DNA of 64,000 bases from Bacillaceae bacterium. Lineage in GTDB: Bacteria > Bacillota > Bacilli > JACDOE01. A model generated the notes under the pieces. That model made no database searches. It had not been told where the DNA came from and worked only from the letters and a program-made list of their open reading frames with translations. The translations under genes were made by a program, and so were the position numbers. Below, in pieces: positions 45,115 through 55,773 of the stretch; the first letter of the stretch is position 1; every line of letters begins with the position of its first letter. The stretch lies in contig JACDOE010000007.1 of the NCBI GenBank assembly GCA_017656255.1, forward strand, positions 1-64,000. The letters run 5' to 3'.

Positions 45115-46245
45115 TTGGATTTTGAAAAAAAATATCTTAAAAATATAGACTGGAGTATTCTCCTGATTCTTTTTTTTCTTGCTGTTTACAGTTATATCGG
45201 GATTTCCGGCGCTTCTCAAGAAAATCCTCTTGAACAAAAGCAAATGATGTATTACGTGATGGGATTTACGGTCATGATTGTGGTCCTATTGTTTGATTAC
45301 ACCTGGATCGCCGGGCTTTCCTACATTCTGTACGGGATAGGCATTCTTTCCCTGATTGGTGTCCTGTTTGCACCCGAGATTAATAATGCGCACAGCTGGT
45401 ACAAAATCGGCGGATATCTTATTCAGCCAGCGGAACCGGTCAAACTGTTTACCGTGATGGCGATCGCCCGTTATCTGTCAAAACGGGATGAAACGGGGAA
45501 ACCGATCCAGAATTTGATCGATCTGGGCCCCGTGTTTTTGTTTGTCCTGGTTCCGATGGGGCTGATCTTTATTCAGCCTGACCTGGGTAATGCCCTTGTT
45601 TTTACCGGGATTTTGACCACGATGTTGATTGCAGGCGGTACACCGCTACGCTATCTCCTGTCAATGGTGGGGGTTGTGGTGGCCGGATTGGCCTCTCTCA
45701 TCCTGGTGTACCAGTTTAACCCGGACCTTTTTTTCAAAATCATTCATGAGTACCAGTGGAACCGGATTGTCAGCTGGATTCATCCCGAACAGGATCCCGT
45801 CGGGACCGGCTACCAGCTGATTCAGTCCCTGATTGCCATCGGTTCCGGACAGCTGTTAGGCCGCGGGATCGGTGAAGATACCCAGGCCAAATACGGATGG
45901 ATCCCGGTGGGAGAAAGTGACTTTATCTTTACCGTGATTGCCGAGCAACTCGGGTTTATCGGTGCCAGTGTCCTCATTTTTTTGTTTTTCTTTATGATTT
46001 ATCGGATGGTTCGGATTGGTATGGAATCCCGGGACTCCTTCGGTGCTTATTTTGTTTCCGGTGTGATCGGGATGTTTGTCTTTCAAATTTTTGAAAATAT
46101 CGGGATGACGATTCAACTGATGCCCATTACCGGGATTACACTTCCTTTTATCAGTTACGGCGGAAGTTCCCTCTTGACCAACTTTGTGATTGTCGCCATG
46201 GTCATCAATATCGGTATGCGAAGGAAAACCCTGATGTTTGACTAG
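45115..46245 (+). CDS. rodA: Lipid II polymerase RodA (SEDS family)
   Basis: 376 residues, about ten membrane spans. SEDS glycosyltransferase of the elongasome. Family motifs: NNAHSWYKIGGYLIQPAEPVKL with the W-x-x-x-G-x-x-x-Q-P-x-E pattern (about residues 89-110), FIQPDLGNAL, RI(V)SWIHPEQDP, and TGITLPFISYGGSSLL near the C-terminus. TTG 45115 is chosen since GGAGGAG (45101-45107) is 7 bases before it; the GTG at 45097 overlaps that site. Works with the PBP2 encoded at 41436. Confidence 0.93.
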   Translation: MDFEKKYLKNIDWSILLILFFLAVYSYIGISGASQENPLEQKQMMYYVMGFTVMIVVLLFDYTWIAGLSYILYGIGILSLIGVLFAPEINNAHSWYKIGGYLIQPAEPVKLFTVMAIARYLSKRDETGKPIQNLIDLGPVFLFVLVPMGLIFIQPDLGNALVFTGILTTMLIAGGTPLRYLLSMVGVVVAGLASLILVYQFNPDLFFKIIHEYQWNRIVSWIHPEQDPVGTGYQLIQSLIAIGSGQLLGRGIGEDTQAKYGWIPVGESDFIFTVIAEQLGFIGASVLIFLFFFMIYRMVRIGMESRDSFGAYFVSGVIGMFVFQIFENIGMTIQLMPITGITLPFISYGGSSLLTNFVIVAMVINIGMRRKTLMFD

Positions 46246-46286
46246 CCGGTTCGTTCTTGAAAACGGAATTTAACCTGCCGCTGTCT

Positions 46287-46315
46287 GCATATCTTGTCCT
46301 CCCTTTTCATAGATT
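46287..46315 (+). promoter_or_regulatory. Sigma-E-type promoter of spoIVFA-spoIVFB
   Basis: GCATATC, 14 bases, CATAGATT. Same elements and spacing as the spoVID promoter at 21969-21997. The spoIVF operon is sigma-E dependent in B. subtilis. Confidence 0.65.
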
Positions 46316-46351
46316 GATAGAAAAGATATAGACCAGGAAAGGGTGGGAACA

Positions 46352-47155
46352 ATGAAATTCAATCAGAACCGGATCAAAAAACGGCGGCAGGAACGGATTC
46401 GGCGACTTCGGCAAAGAATGGAACGAACCGGTATCGATGACAGATATCAGGAAGAGCCGGTGACTCCCACATTCTCCCGGTATCTTTCCGATAATTGGGA
46501 TGCTCCCCCGTGGGAGACGGATGGACCGGCTGAACCGATGAAACGTCTGTCATACCCGCAGCAAAAAAGGTACAAATGGATGCTTCAGATTGTTATTTCC
46601 CTTCTCTTGTTTTCGCTGGTTTACCTTGTTTTTCAGATCCAGTCTCCACTTACCCAGTCCACCCGTCAGTTCGTAACGGAAGTGATGAACCGGCCATTTA
46701 ATTTTGATGGCCTGGCTTACTGGTATGAAAAAACGTTCGGAGAACGCCCTTCGCTACTTCCGGCCCTGGCTCGAAATGAGCAGACGGCAGAAACGGGTCC
46801 GCCCGAGTTTGTGCCCCCGCTTAAGGGGACAGTCATCTCCCCCTTTTACAGGGATGGACAGGGCATTCTGCTGGGTGCCGATGATAGTGGCAGGGTGTCG
46901 GCCATCGATGAGGGATGGGTGACGTTTGTCGGTCAAAAAGAAGAACTGGGGCTTACCGTCATTATCCGGCACCAACAGGGGGTCGAATCCTGGTATGCCC
47001 ATCTGGATCAGGCACTGGTGCAACAGAATGACTGGGTTCAACCCGGACAAATGATTGCCACGCTCCCCACTGAAAAAGATCAGCGAACCCTTTATTTTGC
47101 CGTTAAAAAAGATCACCGGTTTATAAATCCGGTAGAAGTGATATCCTTTGAATAA
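46352..47155 (+). CDS. spoIVFA: Stage IV sporulation protein FA (M23-type, SpoIVFB regulator)
   Basis: 267 residues. Arginine-rich cytoplasmic amino-terminus, one membrane span (about 75-95), then a degenerate LytM/M23 peptidase-fold domain (about 160-267; VESWYAHLDQALVQQNDWVQPGQMIATL). In B. subtilis SpoIVFA holds BofA and SpoIVFB in the outer forespore membrane and inhibits pro-sigma-K cleavage. ATG 46352 has GGAAAGGGTGG upstream. Its stop overlaps the spoIVFB start. Confidence 0.9.
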   Translation: MKFNQNRIKKRRQERIRRLRQRMERTGIDDRYQEEPVTPTFSRYLSDNWDAPPWETDGPAEPMKRLSYPQQKRYKWMLQIVISLLLFSLVYLVFQIQSPLTQSTRQFVTEVMNRPFNFDGLAYWYEKTFGERPSLLPALARNEQTAETGPPEFVPPLKGTVISPFYRDGQGILLGADDSGRVSAIDEGWVTFVGQKEELGLTVIIRHQQGVESWYAHLDQALVQQNDWVQPGQMIATLPTEKDQRTLYFAVKKDHRFINPVEVISFE

Positions 47156-48023
47156 CCCTGTTTTTGGTGGTGTCCGGGTCAGGATTCACCCCCTGTTCAT
47201 CGTGATGATGTTCGGATCGGTCTGGACCGGCTATTTTATTGAAATGTTCACGCTGTTTGGGCTGGTGGTGATCCATGAACTGGGACATGTCTTTGTTGCC
47301 CGTGCATTTGCCTGGAAAATCAGGCAGATCAATCTGCTCCCGTTCGGCGGAGTAGCGGAGGTGGAAGAGTGGGGGAATACGTCCCCGAAAGAAGAGGTCA
47401 TCGTTGCGCTGGCCGGACCGTTATTAAACGGCGTGATGTGGGTCATGGCGCTTTTTTTCTGGAAGATCGGGATCTGGGATGAAACGTGGACCCGTTATTT
47501 TATGAGCTGTAATTTGCTGATCGCCGGGTTTAATCTGATTCCGGTGCTTCCCCTGGACGGAGGAAAAGTGGTTCAGGGATTCTTGAGCATGGGGCTTCCG
47601 TATCGCAAAGCCGTCTATTTGACATACATGATGAGTTTTACCGGGATTATGTTGCTGTTTGCCGGTATTTTTGCCGAATCGGCTCCGAAGATCAACCTTT
47701 TTATGATCGGAACGTATCTGTTGGTACAAAATATCATGGAATACCGTCGTGTTCCCTATCAGATCATGCGATTCTGGATGATGAAGTATGAACGTTTAAA
47801 AAAGGGATCCCACCACTGGCCTTCTATTCGGGAAACGGTTTCCCCGGACATCAGGGTGTCGGAATGTATGAAAGTCCTGCGAAAAGGGCGTTTTCACCAG
47901 TTTCTGATTAAATCGGACAGACTCAAAACGTTTAAAATGGTGGACGAGCAACAGGTCCTGCAGGCTTATTTTGAGAAAAAACAACCGCAACGTGAAGTTT
48001 CTGAGATTTTCATGATAAGATGA
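47148..48023 (+). CDS. spoIVFB: Stage IV sporulation protein FB, intramembrane metalloprotease
   Basis: 291 residues. Site-2 protease family (M50). HELGH zinc motif (about residues 41-45) and NLIPVLPLDGG (about 126-136) supplying the third ligand; about six membrane segments; a cytoplasmic tail that in relatives carries a CBS domain. Cleaves pro-sigma-K in the mother cell. TTG 47148 lies inside the end of spoIVFA. The stop overlaps the RNase gene start. Confidence 0.92.
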   Translation: MNNPVFGGVRVRIHPLFIVMMFGSVWTGYFIEMFTLFGLVVIHELGHVFVARAFAWKIRQINLLPFGGVAEVEEWGNTSPKEEVIVALAGPLLNGVMWVMALFFWKIGIWDETWTRYFMSCNLLIAGFNLIPVLPLDGGKVVQGFLSMGLPYRKAVYLTYMMSFTGIMLLFAGIFAESAPKINLFMIGTYLLVQNIMEYRRVPYQIMRFWMMKYERLKKGSHHWPSIRETVSPDIRVSECMKVLRKGRFHQFLIKSDRLKTFKMVDEQQVLQAYFEKKQPQREVSEIFMIR

Positions 48024-49729
48024 GATTAGTGAATGATGTTCGGGAGTTGAGCCTGTTGAATCAGATTATTGTCAACTGTAAAAACCGTGAAACGCGTGTT
48101 GCCGTAACAGAAAAGGGCCGCCTGGTGGAACTGTTTATTGAGAGACCTGCTGAAAAAAGAGTGGTCGGCAACGTCTATAAAGGACGGGTCGCCGATGTGG
48201 TTCCAGGTATGCAGGCGGCATTTGTCGATATTGGCATTGATAAAAATGCGTTTCTGTATGTGGATGACTGTTTTCCCGGTGGTTCCAGGCCGGCGGACAG
48301 GATTAAAATTCAAGAGGTGTTGAAGGAAGGGCAGGAAATTCTGGTCCAGGTGACCAAGGAACCGCTGGGCACCAAGGGAGCGCGTGTGACCACCCACATT
48401 ACGCTGCCCGGCAGGTTTATGGTTTATGTTCCCGGTCATGAGGAAATCGGGGTGTCACGCCGAATCGTCAATGAACAGGAAAGGGAACGGCTGCGGGATC
48501 TGGCGCAGTCTTTGTGCAACCCGGGTGAAGGCATCATTATCCGAACGGCCGCCGAAGGCATTGCTGAAGAAGAACTGCGCGAAGATCTGGAAAGCCTGCG
48601 CGCACGCTGGCACAACGTGTCTGAACGGGCCCGTATAATCACGGCGCCGGCTTCTGTTTATGAGGATCTGACTCTGGTGCCACGGATCATTCGGGATTTG
48701 TTCCGGGACGATATCGACGAAATCATCATCGACAGCCGACGCGACTATCACCAGGTGCTGGAAGCGCTGAAAACGTCGATCCCCGGCCTTGAAAGCAAAA
48801 TGAAACTGCACCGTGACAACAAAAGCATTTTTGATGCTTACCAGATTGAGCATGAAATTGAAAAGGCACTCCGTCCCAAAGTATGGCTCAAAAGCGGCGG
48901 CTATATCGTTATTAATCAGACGGAAGCCCTGGCATCCATTGATGTCAATACGGGCAAGTATACCGGAGGGCATGATCTGGAAGAGACCGTTTTGAAAACC
49001 AATCTGGAAGCGGCGGCTGAAATTGCCCGTCAGTTAAGGCTCAGAGATATCGGCGGGATTGTGATCATTGATTTCATCGACATGCAGCAGGAAAACAACC
49101 GGGAACTGGTGATCAAAGAGCTGGAGGCGCAATTGAAAAAAGATCGGACCAAATCACATATCCTCGGGATTACCCGGCTCGGCCTGGTGGAAATGACCCG
49201 CAAAAAAGTGCGTCGGAATCTGAGGGAAGTTCTGACGGTTTCCTGCCCCTGCTGTGCAGGTGAGGGGCGGATCCGATCGGAAAGTGAAACAGCCGGCAGG
49301 GTGGAAAGGGAAATTCGTGAGTATGCCGGCTCGGATGTGGAGGCGGTGCTGGTGGAGGTCCATCCTCGAACCGCTTCCGTCTTGATCGGTAACAATGGAC
49401 ACGAACTGAAAAGAATCGAGCAGATCACCGGTCTGACGCTCTACGTTAAAACGAACGACGACCTGGCGTTCCATGATTATCGGATTGCCTATGCGGGCAG
49501 TGAGCAGGAAGCCAGAAGGCTGGCTCTGCCTGTCAAAGAGGGTGAAATCCTCTCGCTGACGGTGGAAGAGAAGCATGCTCAGAAGCCGGGTGACGGCATT
49601 GCAAGATTGGAAGGGTTTGTCATCCAGATCGCAGGGGCCGGCCATCAAGTTGGAAACAGAGTCCTGGTCAAAATCGATCACGTGTATCCGACCAGCGCCA
49701 CGGCCTCTATTTTCCCCCTGACGGGATAA
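48020..49729 (+). CDS. rng: Ribonuclease E/G family endoribonuclease
   Basis: 569 residues. An S1-like RNA-binding domain starts near residue 38 (VGNVYKGRVADVVPGMQAAFVDIG). DNase-I-like catalytic core includes SIDVNTGKYTGG and DFIDM with the metal aspartates (about 308 and 351). The zinc-link CPCC (about 408-411) joins dimers. No long RNase E scaffold tail, so it is G-type in length. Overlaps spoIVFB by 4 bases, linking it to a sporulation operon. B. subtilis has no such gene; many Clostridia and some Bacilli do. Confidence 0.92.
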   Translation: MRLVNDVRELSLLNQIIVNCKNRETRVAVTEKGRLVELFIERPAEKRVVGNVYKGRVADVVPGMQAAFVDIGIDKNAFLYVDDCFPGGSRPADRIKIQEVLKEGQEILVQVTKEPLGTKGARVTTHITLPGRFMVYVPGHEEIGVSRRIVNEQERERLRDLAQSLCNPGEGIIIRTAAEGIAEEELREDLESLRARWHNVSERARIITAPASVYEDLTLVPRIIRDLFRDDIDEIIIDSRRDYHQVLEALKTSIPGLESKMKLHRDNKSIFDAYQIEHEIEKALRPKVWLKSGGYIVINQTEALASIDVNTGKYTGGHDLEETVLKTNLEAAAEIARQLRLRDIGGIVIIDFIDMQQENNRELVIKELEAQLKKDRTKSHILGITRLGLVEMTRKKVRRNLREVLTVSCPCCAGEGRIRSESETAGRVEREIREYAGSDVEAVLVEVHPRTASVLIGNNGHELKRIEQITGLTLYVKTNDDLAFHDYRIAYAGSEQEARRLALPVKEGEILSLTVEEKHAQKPGDGIARLEGFVIQIAGAGHQVGNRVLVKIDHVYPTSATASIFPLTG

Positions 49730-49731
49730 CG

Positions 49732-49760
49732 TTGACTTGGATTGTGATTTGTGGTAACCT
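49732..49760 (+). promoter_or_regulatory. Promoter of rplU operon
   Basis: TTGACT, 17 bases, TAACCT, starting 3 bases after the RNase stop. Transcription would begin at about 49767. Confidence 0.6.
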
Positions 49761-49765
49761 AGTGC

Positions 49766-49885
49766 TTGTTGGATAAGTATGCTGTTTTTTGCACTGCATA
49801 CTTCAACCGCACAGTTCGGGTATGAAAGACGGCCTGTTGGCTGCACCCGGAAATACTGGCGAGTCTAAGTACAGGAGGTGCAAAG
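49766..49885 (+). promoter_or_regulatory. Ribosomal protein L21 leader
   Basis: About 120 bases of leader with GTATGC(tgttttttgcact)GCATAC as a first stem, then a second structured part (CGGGTATGAAAGACGG ... GCACCCGGAAATACTGGCGAGTCTAAGTAC) ending at the ribosome site AGGAGGTG. This matches the known L21 leader in position and general form; autoregulation by L21 is the accepted idea. Confidence 0.75.
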
Positions 49886-49887
49886 TC

Positions 49888-50199
49888 ATGTACGCGATTA
49901 TCGAAACAGGTGGAAAGCAGTATAAAGTTCAGGAAGGCGATACTATCTTTGTGGAGAAGTTATCCGATGCCGAAGGCGATACGGTAACCTTCGACAAAGT
50001 CCTGTTTGTTTCCAAAGACGGTGATGTTGTGGTCGGAGATCCGGTTGTTTCCGGTGCGACCGTAACCGGAAAGCTGGAGAAGAACGTCAAGGGGCGCAAG
50101 ATCATTGTATACAAATACAAGCCCAAGAAAAACTATCGCCGCAAACAGGGACATCGTCAACCCTATTCCAGAGTTGTGATTGAAAAAATCAACGCATAA
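49888..50199 (+). CDS. rplU: 50S ribosomal protein L21
   Basis: 103 residues. [20 protein letters not shown] opening, and [22 protein letters not shown] ending, both standard for bL21. ATG 49888 with AGGAGGTG upstream; the frame extends into the leader but those codons are untranslated. Forms the rplU-prp-rpmA unit. Confidence 0.97.
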   Translation: MYAIIETGGKQYKVQEGDTIFVEKLSDAEGDTVTFDKVLFVSKDGDVVVGDPVVSGATVTGKLEKNVKGRKIIVYKYKPKKNYRRKQGHRQPYSRVVIEKINA

Positions 50200-50210
50200 T
50201 CAGGGATCTT

Positions 50211-50570
50211 ATGATTAAGGTTCAGGTTACCCGAAATCAGAATCAGGAAATTGATACCATCACGATCACCGGGCATGCACAGTTTGATGAACCCGGCAGG
50301 GACATTGTGTGTGCAGCGGTTTCAGCCATCAGTTTCGGTCTGATCAATTCGGTTGAAATGTTGTTGGATGAGGAACTTCATGTTACCATGAATGAGAAGG
50401 AGGGGGGCTTCCTTCGCATAAGTCCTCCCGACAGATTGAATCGTGAAAAGCGGGAAAAGGTCCTGCTTCTGCTGGAAGCAATGGTCGCTTCGATTCAGTC
50501 AGTTGCCCGTGATTACAGTGAATACGTTCAAATAGAGGATCTTGATCAACCAGGAGGTGAATCATCATGA
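50211..50570 (+). CDS. prp: Ribosomal-processing cysteine protease Prp
   Basis: 119 residues. [20 protein letters not shown] holds the catalytic His (about residue 22) and Cys (about 34). Prp removes the short leader of L27 in Firmicutes. Placed between rplU and rpmA as usual, with its stop overlapping the rpmA start. Confidence 0.95.
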   Translation: MIKVQVTRNQNQEIDTITITGHAQFDEPGRDIVCAAVSAISFGLINSVEMLLDEELHVTMNEKEGGFLRISPPDRLNREKREKVLLLLEAMVASIQSVARDYSEYVQIEDLDQPGGESS

Positions 50571-50857
50571 TCAGAGTAGACTTGCAATTTTTCGCTCAGA
50601 AAAAAGGGGTCGGTAGTACCAAAAACGGTCGTGACAGTATCTCCAAGCGTCTCGGTGTGAAGCGCGGAGACGGTCAGTTCGTGAAAGCCGGAAACATTCT
50701 GGTTCGCCAGCGCGGAACCCGGATCTATCCCGGATTGAATGTACGCCGTGGCGGAGATGACACGCTTTTTGCTACTGCTGACGGTATTGTACGTTTCAAA
50801 CGCCTGGGTCGCGATCGCAAACAGGTTATGATTGAGCCAGTTGAGGTTGAGGCATAA
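50567..50857 (+). CDS. rpmA: 50S ribosomal protein L27, precursor with cleavable N-terminus
   Basis: 96 residues. The amino-terminus reads [20 protein letters not shown]: the LQFFAxKKG motif marks the Prp cleavage site after Phe-Phe... region, so the mature L27 begins with A-x-K-K-G. The rest is the standard bL27 core (GRDS...[25 protein letters not shown]). AGGAGGTG precedes ATG 50567. Confidence 0.96.
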   Translation: MIRVDLQFFAQKKGVGSTKNGRDSISKRLGVKRGDGQFVKAGNILVRQRGTRIYPGLNVRRGGDDTLFATADGIVRFKRLGRDRKQVMIEPVEVEA

Positions 50858-50875
50858 ACGGAATTCGAGATATGG

Positions 50876-50910
50876 AAGCCCTGCGTTTTATCGTAGGGCT
50901 TTTTCTTTCT
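50876..50910 (+). terminator. Intrinsic terminator after rpmA
   Basis: AGCCCTGCG and CGTAGGGCT form a stem around TTTTAT, followed by TTTTCTTTCTT. Confidence 0.85.
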
Positions 50911-50962
50911 TATACATAACGAGGTTGATCGATGAAAAAACGGGTTTTTTCGGGAGGATAAT

Positions 50963-52839
<1,877 letters not shown>

Positions 52840-52857
52840 AAGACTATATATTTTAGC

Positions 52858-52895
52858 GACGTCAATTGGATTAATTTTTCAATTGACGTTTTTTA
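52858..52895 (+). terminator. Intrinsic terminator after obg
   Basis: ACGTCAATTG (52859-52868) and CAATTGACGT (52880-52889) form a perfect 10-pair stem, then TTTTT. Confidence 0.9.
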
Positions 52896-52902
52896 TACAT
52901 GG

Positions 52903-52924
52903 GTGTACTATTACATTAGTACAC
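52903..52924. promoter_or_regulatory. YtrA-type operator
   Basis: GTGTACTA and TAGTACAC form a perfect inverted repeat with a 6-base centre, 35 bases before the first gene of a module that encodes a YtrA-type GntR regulator. YtrA-family sites are inverted GTGTA...TACAC repeats, so autoregulation is the natural reading. Confidence 0.65.
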
Positions 52925-52958
52925 TAATACATAAATACAATGTGCGGGAGGCGTCTCT

Positions 52959-53732
52959 ATGAAAGGATGGCTGGCCCTGTTGAAGAAGGAGTTACGATTA
53001 ACCCGTTCCGTGGTGTGGACCGGGATCGTGTTAATGATTGTCATCTATCTGTTTAATCACGTTTTTGTGTCCCAGACCGGTCTCGACCAGACCAGACTCG
53101 GACCGGCTGCCGGGCTTTTGTTCCTGCATATATTCTATCTGCCGGTATATATGTTGATCAGCTTACAGGCTGAAACCCGGCACATGCATCTGTGGCTTCA
53201 TCATCCGGGATCCGGGTGGATGCTTATGGGAACCAAACTGCTGAGCGGTATTCTGGCATTTGTCCTGTCACTGGCCGTTACCCTCGTGTTGACCGGCATC
53301 ACCCTGTATCCCGATATCGCGCAAAACCGTTCGGAATTACTGTCATTTTTTCCGTTGATCGTAACAAGTATTCTGCATCTGGCCGGTTATGGTGTGTATC
53401 TGGCAGTCTGGTTTGTGTTTCTGTGGACGGTTTATCAGATACTGAAGTCTCGTATTGGAAAATGGAGCTGGCTGGCAATCGCTGCTTTGCTTTTGATTTC
53501 ATTTCGGCTGTTGCATTTGATCAGGGAAGCGGCATGGTACCGTCAGGTCACGCAATGGGGGATGATTCAGCTGGATCTGGCGAAGTGGCTTGATGCCTTT
53601 TTCCCGGGACAGGTGCCTGGCACCAATCCGGTGATCAACCTGTATGCAGGGGAGTACGCCTTTTATGTTCTGCTGTCGGTTGTCTTATTCTGGGTATCCG
53701 GCTGGATGCTAGATCGAAAGGTTGAGGTGTAG
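52959..53732 (+). CDS. ABC transporter membrane subunit (YtrC/D-like), unknown substrate
   Basis: 257 residues with about six hydrophobic segments, starting with a KGWLALLKKELRLTRSV amphipathic lead typical of ABC-2 export permeases. First gene of a five-gene module (permease, GntR, ATPase, ATPase, permease). The substrate is not evident; comparable B. subtilis ytr genes respond to cell-wall antibiotics. GGGAGGCG lies upstream of ATG 52959. Confidence 0.78.
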   Translation: MKGWLALLKKELRLTRSVVWTGIVLMIVIYLFNHVFVSQTGLDQTRLGPAAGLLFLHIFYLPVYMLISLQAETRHMHLWLHHPGSGWMLMGTKLLSGILAFVLSLAVTLVLTGITLYPDIAQNRSELLSFFPLIVTSILHLAGYGVYLAVWFVFLWTVYQILKSRIGKWSWLAIAALLLISFRLLHLIREAAWYRQVTQWGMIQLDLAKWLDAFFPGQVPGTNPVINLYAGEYAFYVLLSVVLFWVSGWMLDRKVEV

Positions 53733-53733
53733 G

Positions 53734-54126
53734 ATGATGAAAGAATTTGATTCCTCCCAGCCGATCTATCTGCAGCTGGCTCAGCGCATCAGCCGACGCA
53801 TTGTAAGAAATGAACTGAGACCGGGAGAAAAATTGCCATCAGTCCGTGAAACAGCGGTGGAGTGGGGTGTCAATCCCAACACCGTACAGCGGACGTTTCA
53901 GGAACTGGAACGCATGGGGATTGTCGAAACACGGCGCGGGCAGGGAACCTTTGTCACGGAACAACAGGACATCCTCGACCGGCTCAGGGCCCGATTAAAA
54001 GAGGAACAGATTGAATCATTTGTGCGGGATATGACGGAGCTTGGTTTTACACCGGAAGAAATCACCCGGGGCCTGCAGGAATTCCTGCAATCCCATTTTG
54101 AAAAAGGAGCGTCTGAACATGATTAA
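53734..54126 (+). CDS. GntR-family regulator, YtrA subfamily
   Basis: 130 residues. Winged helix-turn-helix (QPIYLQLAQRISRRIVRNEL, RPGEKLPSVRETAVEWGVNPNTVQRTFQELE, about residues 8-60), then the short two-helix dimerisation tail that defines the YtrA subfamily. Probably represses its own operon through the inverted repeat at 52903-52924. It overlaps the next gene by 8 bases. ATG 53734 or 53737 is likely; the spacing favours neither strongly. Confidence 0.88.
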   Translation: MMKEFDSSQPIYLQLAQRISRRIVRNELRPGEKLPSVRETAVEWGVNPNTVQRTFQELERMGIVETRRGQGTFVTEQQDILDRLRARLKEEQIESFVRDMTELGFTPEEITRGLQEFLQSHFEKGASEHD

Positions 54127-54829
54127 ACTGGATCATGTCACCAAAACCTATACCAATCGAATCGCACTGGATGATGTTTCGGTTACGTTTCCCGCAGGGA
54201 AAATCATCGGCGTAGTCGGTGCCAATGGAAGCGGCAAATCGACGTTGCTCAAGCTGATTGCCGGGCTGAGCAAACCTGACCGGGGAACGGTAACCGTCAA
54301 CGGTGTCCGGGCCGATCGCAAAATTTGCCGTGATGTTGCCTATTTGCCTGAAAACGATGATTTTTATCCGTTTCTTACCCTGGATGAAACGATCCGTTTT
54401 TTTGCCACTCAGTTCGGAGGTTATGACATGGAACGGGCGGCCGACATGATGTCCTTTTTATCACTGGATCCGGGACAGAAGGTCAAGAACATGTCGAAGG
54501 GACAGCGGGGAAGGTTGAAGTTGATCCTGGCACTGGCCCGGGACGTTCCGGTGGTCCTCATGGATGAACCGTTGTCCGGCCTGGATCCGATGGTACGAGA
54601 ATCCATCGTACGGGGTGTGATCTCCTTTATGGATCTTTCCAGACAAACCGTGCTGCTGACAACCCATGAACTGGATGAGGTGGAACCGCTGATCGACACG
54701 GTGGTGCTGTTAAAAGCCGGACGGTTGATCCGGATGGAAGAAGTCGATCAGATTCGCGAAGATGAAGGGCTGAATCTGAAAGACTGGGTGAAAGCAGCGT
54801 ATCAGAAAATAGGAGAAAAGGATGAGTGA
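54119..54829 (+). CDS. ABC exporter ATPase (first)
   Basis: 236 residues. Walker A GANGSGKST (about 34-42), signature MSKGQRGRLKL (a degenerate LSGGQ), Walker B VVLMDEPLSGLDP, switch His in LTTHE. Small ATPase of the YtrB/BcrA class, presumably paired with the permease at 52959. GGAG precedes ATG 54119 and its stop overlaps the next gene region. Confidence 0.88.
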   Translation: MIKLDHVTKTYTNRIALDDVSVTFPAGKIIGVVGANGSGKSTLLKLIAGLSKPDRGTVTVNGVRADRKICRDVAYLPENDDFYPFLTLDETIRFFATQFGGYDMERAADMMSFLSLDPGQKVKNMSKGQRGRLKLILALARDVPVVLMDEPLSGLDPMVRESIVRGVISFMDLSRQTVLLTTHELDEVEPLIDTVVLLKAGRLIRMEEVDQIREDEGLNLKDWVKAAYQKIGEKDE

Positions 54830-54831
54830 AC

Positions 54832-55773
54832 ATGAGCAAAACGTATGCACTGGACGTTCAGGATCTGCATAAGTCTTTCGGGGATAAACATGTGATTCGG
54901 GGCGTCAGTTTCCGGGTCGAACACGGAGACATTTTCGGATTTCTGGGGCCCAACGGATCGGGGAAAACCACCCTGATCCGAATGATTCTCAATCTGGTTC
55001 ATCCGGATCGTGGCAGGGTGTTGATCAATGGCTATGATACCCGGACCCGGTTTCTACAGGCAATAGCCAGTGTGGGAGCGGTAGTGGAGTCTCCCAGCCT
55101 GTATCTGCACCTGACAGCCCGGCAGAATTTGAAACTGATCGCCAATCTTCACCCGGAACTGCCGGTGGAACGAATTGACGAAATCCTGGATCTGGTGGGG
55201 TTGTCCGGGCGTGGCGATGAGAAGGTAAAAAACTATTCACTGGGCATGAAACAGCGTCTCGGCATCGCCCAGGCCCTGATTCACAACCCGAACCTGGTCT
55301 TTCTCGATGAACCGACCAACGGTATCGACCCCCAGGGTGTTATTGAAATACGGGAACTGATTACACGGCTGGCCCGTGATCACGGGATTACCTTTTTTAT
55401 CACCACCCATCAGCTTCATGAAGTGGAACAGATCTGTAACCGGGTGGCTATTTTGAAAAATGGGCACGTGATTGAGGAAGGTTTTGTGGAGGATTTGCTG
55501 AACCGGGAGGAGGATGAGGTGGAAGTGGTGACCCGTGACCGGGATCGGGCGATGGCGATCATTGAAAAACAACCTTATGTGAAAGATGTTTCCCGTGCCT
55601 CGGATAGACTCAAGGTTCGGGTGGAGCAGGGGACAACAGGTCAATTGAATCGCGAGTTGATCACACAAGGGATTACCGTTGATTACCTGGTACCAGTCAG
55701 AACAACACTGGAACATTATTTTATTGAACGGACGGAGGGGGAGGCGCATGCTGTACCGGTTGATCAAAAATGA
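54832..55773 (+). CDS. ABC exporter ATPase (BcrA-like, second)
   Basis: 313 residues. Walker A GPNGSGKTT (about 38-46), signature YSLGMKQRLGIA, Walker B LVFLDEPTNGIDPQG, switch His in TTHQLHEVE. The C-terminal 85-residue extension is common in BcrA/CcmA-type bacitracin and lantibiotic exporters. It directly precedes the permease, whose start lies inside its end. ATG 54832 is preferred; GTG 54826 is possible. Confidence 0.9.
   Translation: MSKTYALDVQDLHKSFGDKHVIRGVSFRVEHGDIFGFLGPNGSGKTTLIRMILNLVHPDRGRVLINGYDTRTRFLQAIASVGAVVESPSLYLHLTARQNLKLIANLHPELPVERIDEILDLVGLSGRGDEKVKNYSLGMKQRLGIAQALIHNPNLVFLDEPTNGIDPQGVIEIRELITRLARDHGITFFITTHQLHEVEQICNRVAILKNGHVIEEGFVEDLLNREEDEVEVVTRDRDRAMAIIEKQPYVKDVSRASDRLKVRVEQGTTGQLNRELITQGITVDYLVPVRTTLEHYFIERTEGEAHAVPVDQK

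Noticed and set aside
49789-49887. N-terminal extension of L21
   Set aside because: The frame is open, but these codons lie in the L21 leader and the ribosome site directly precedes ATG 49888.
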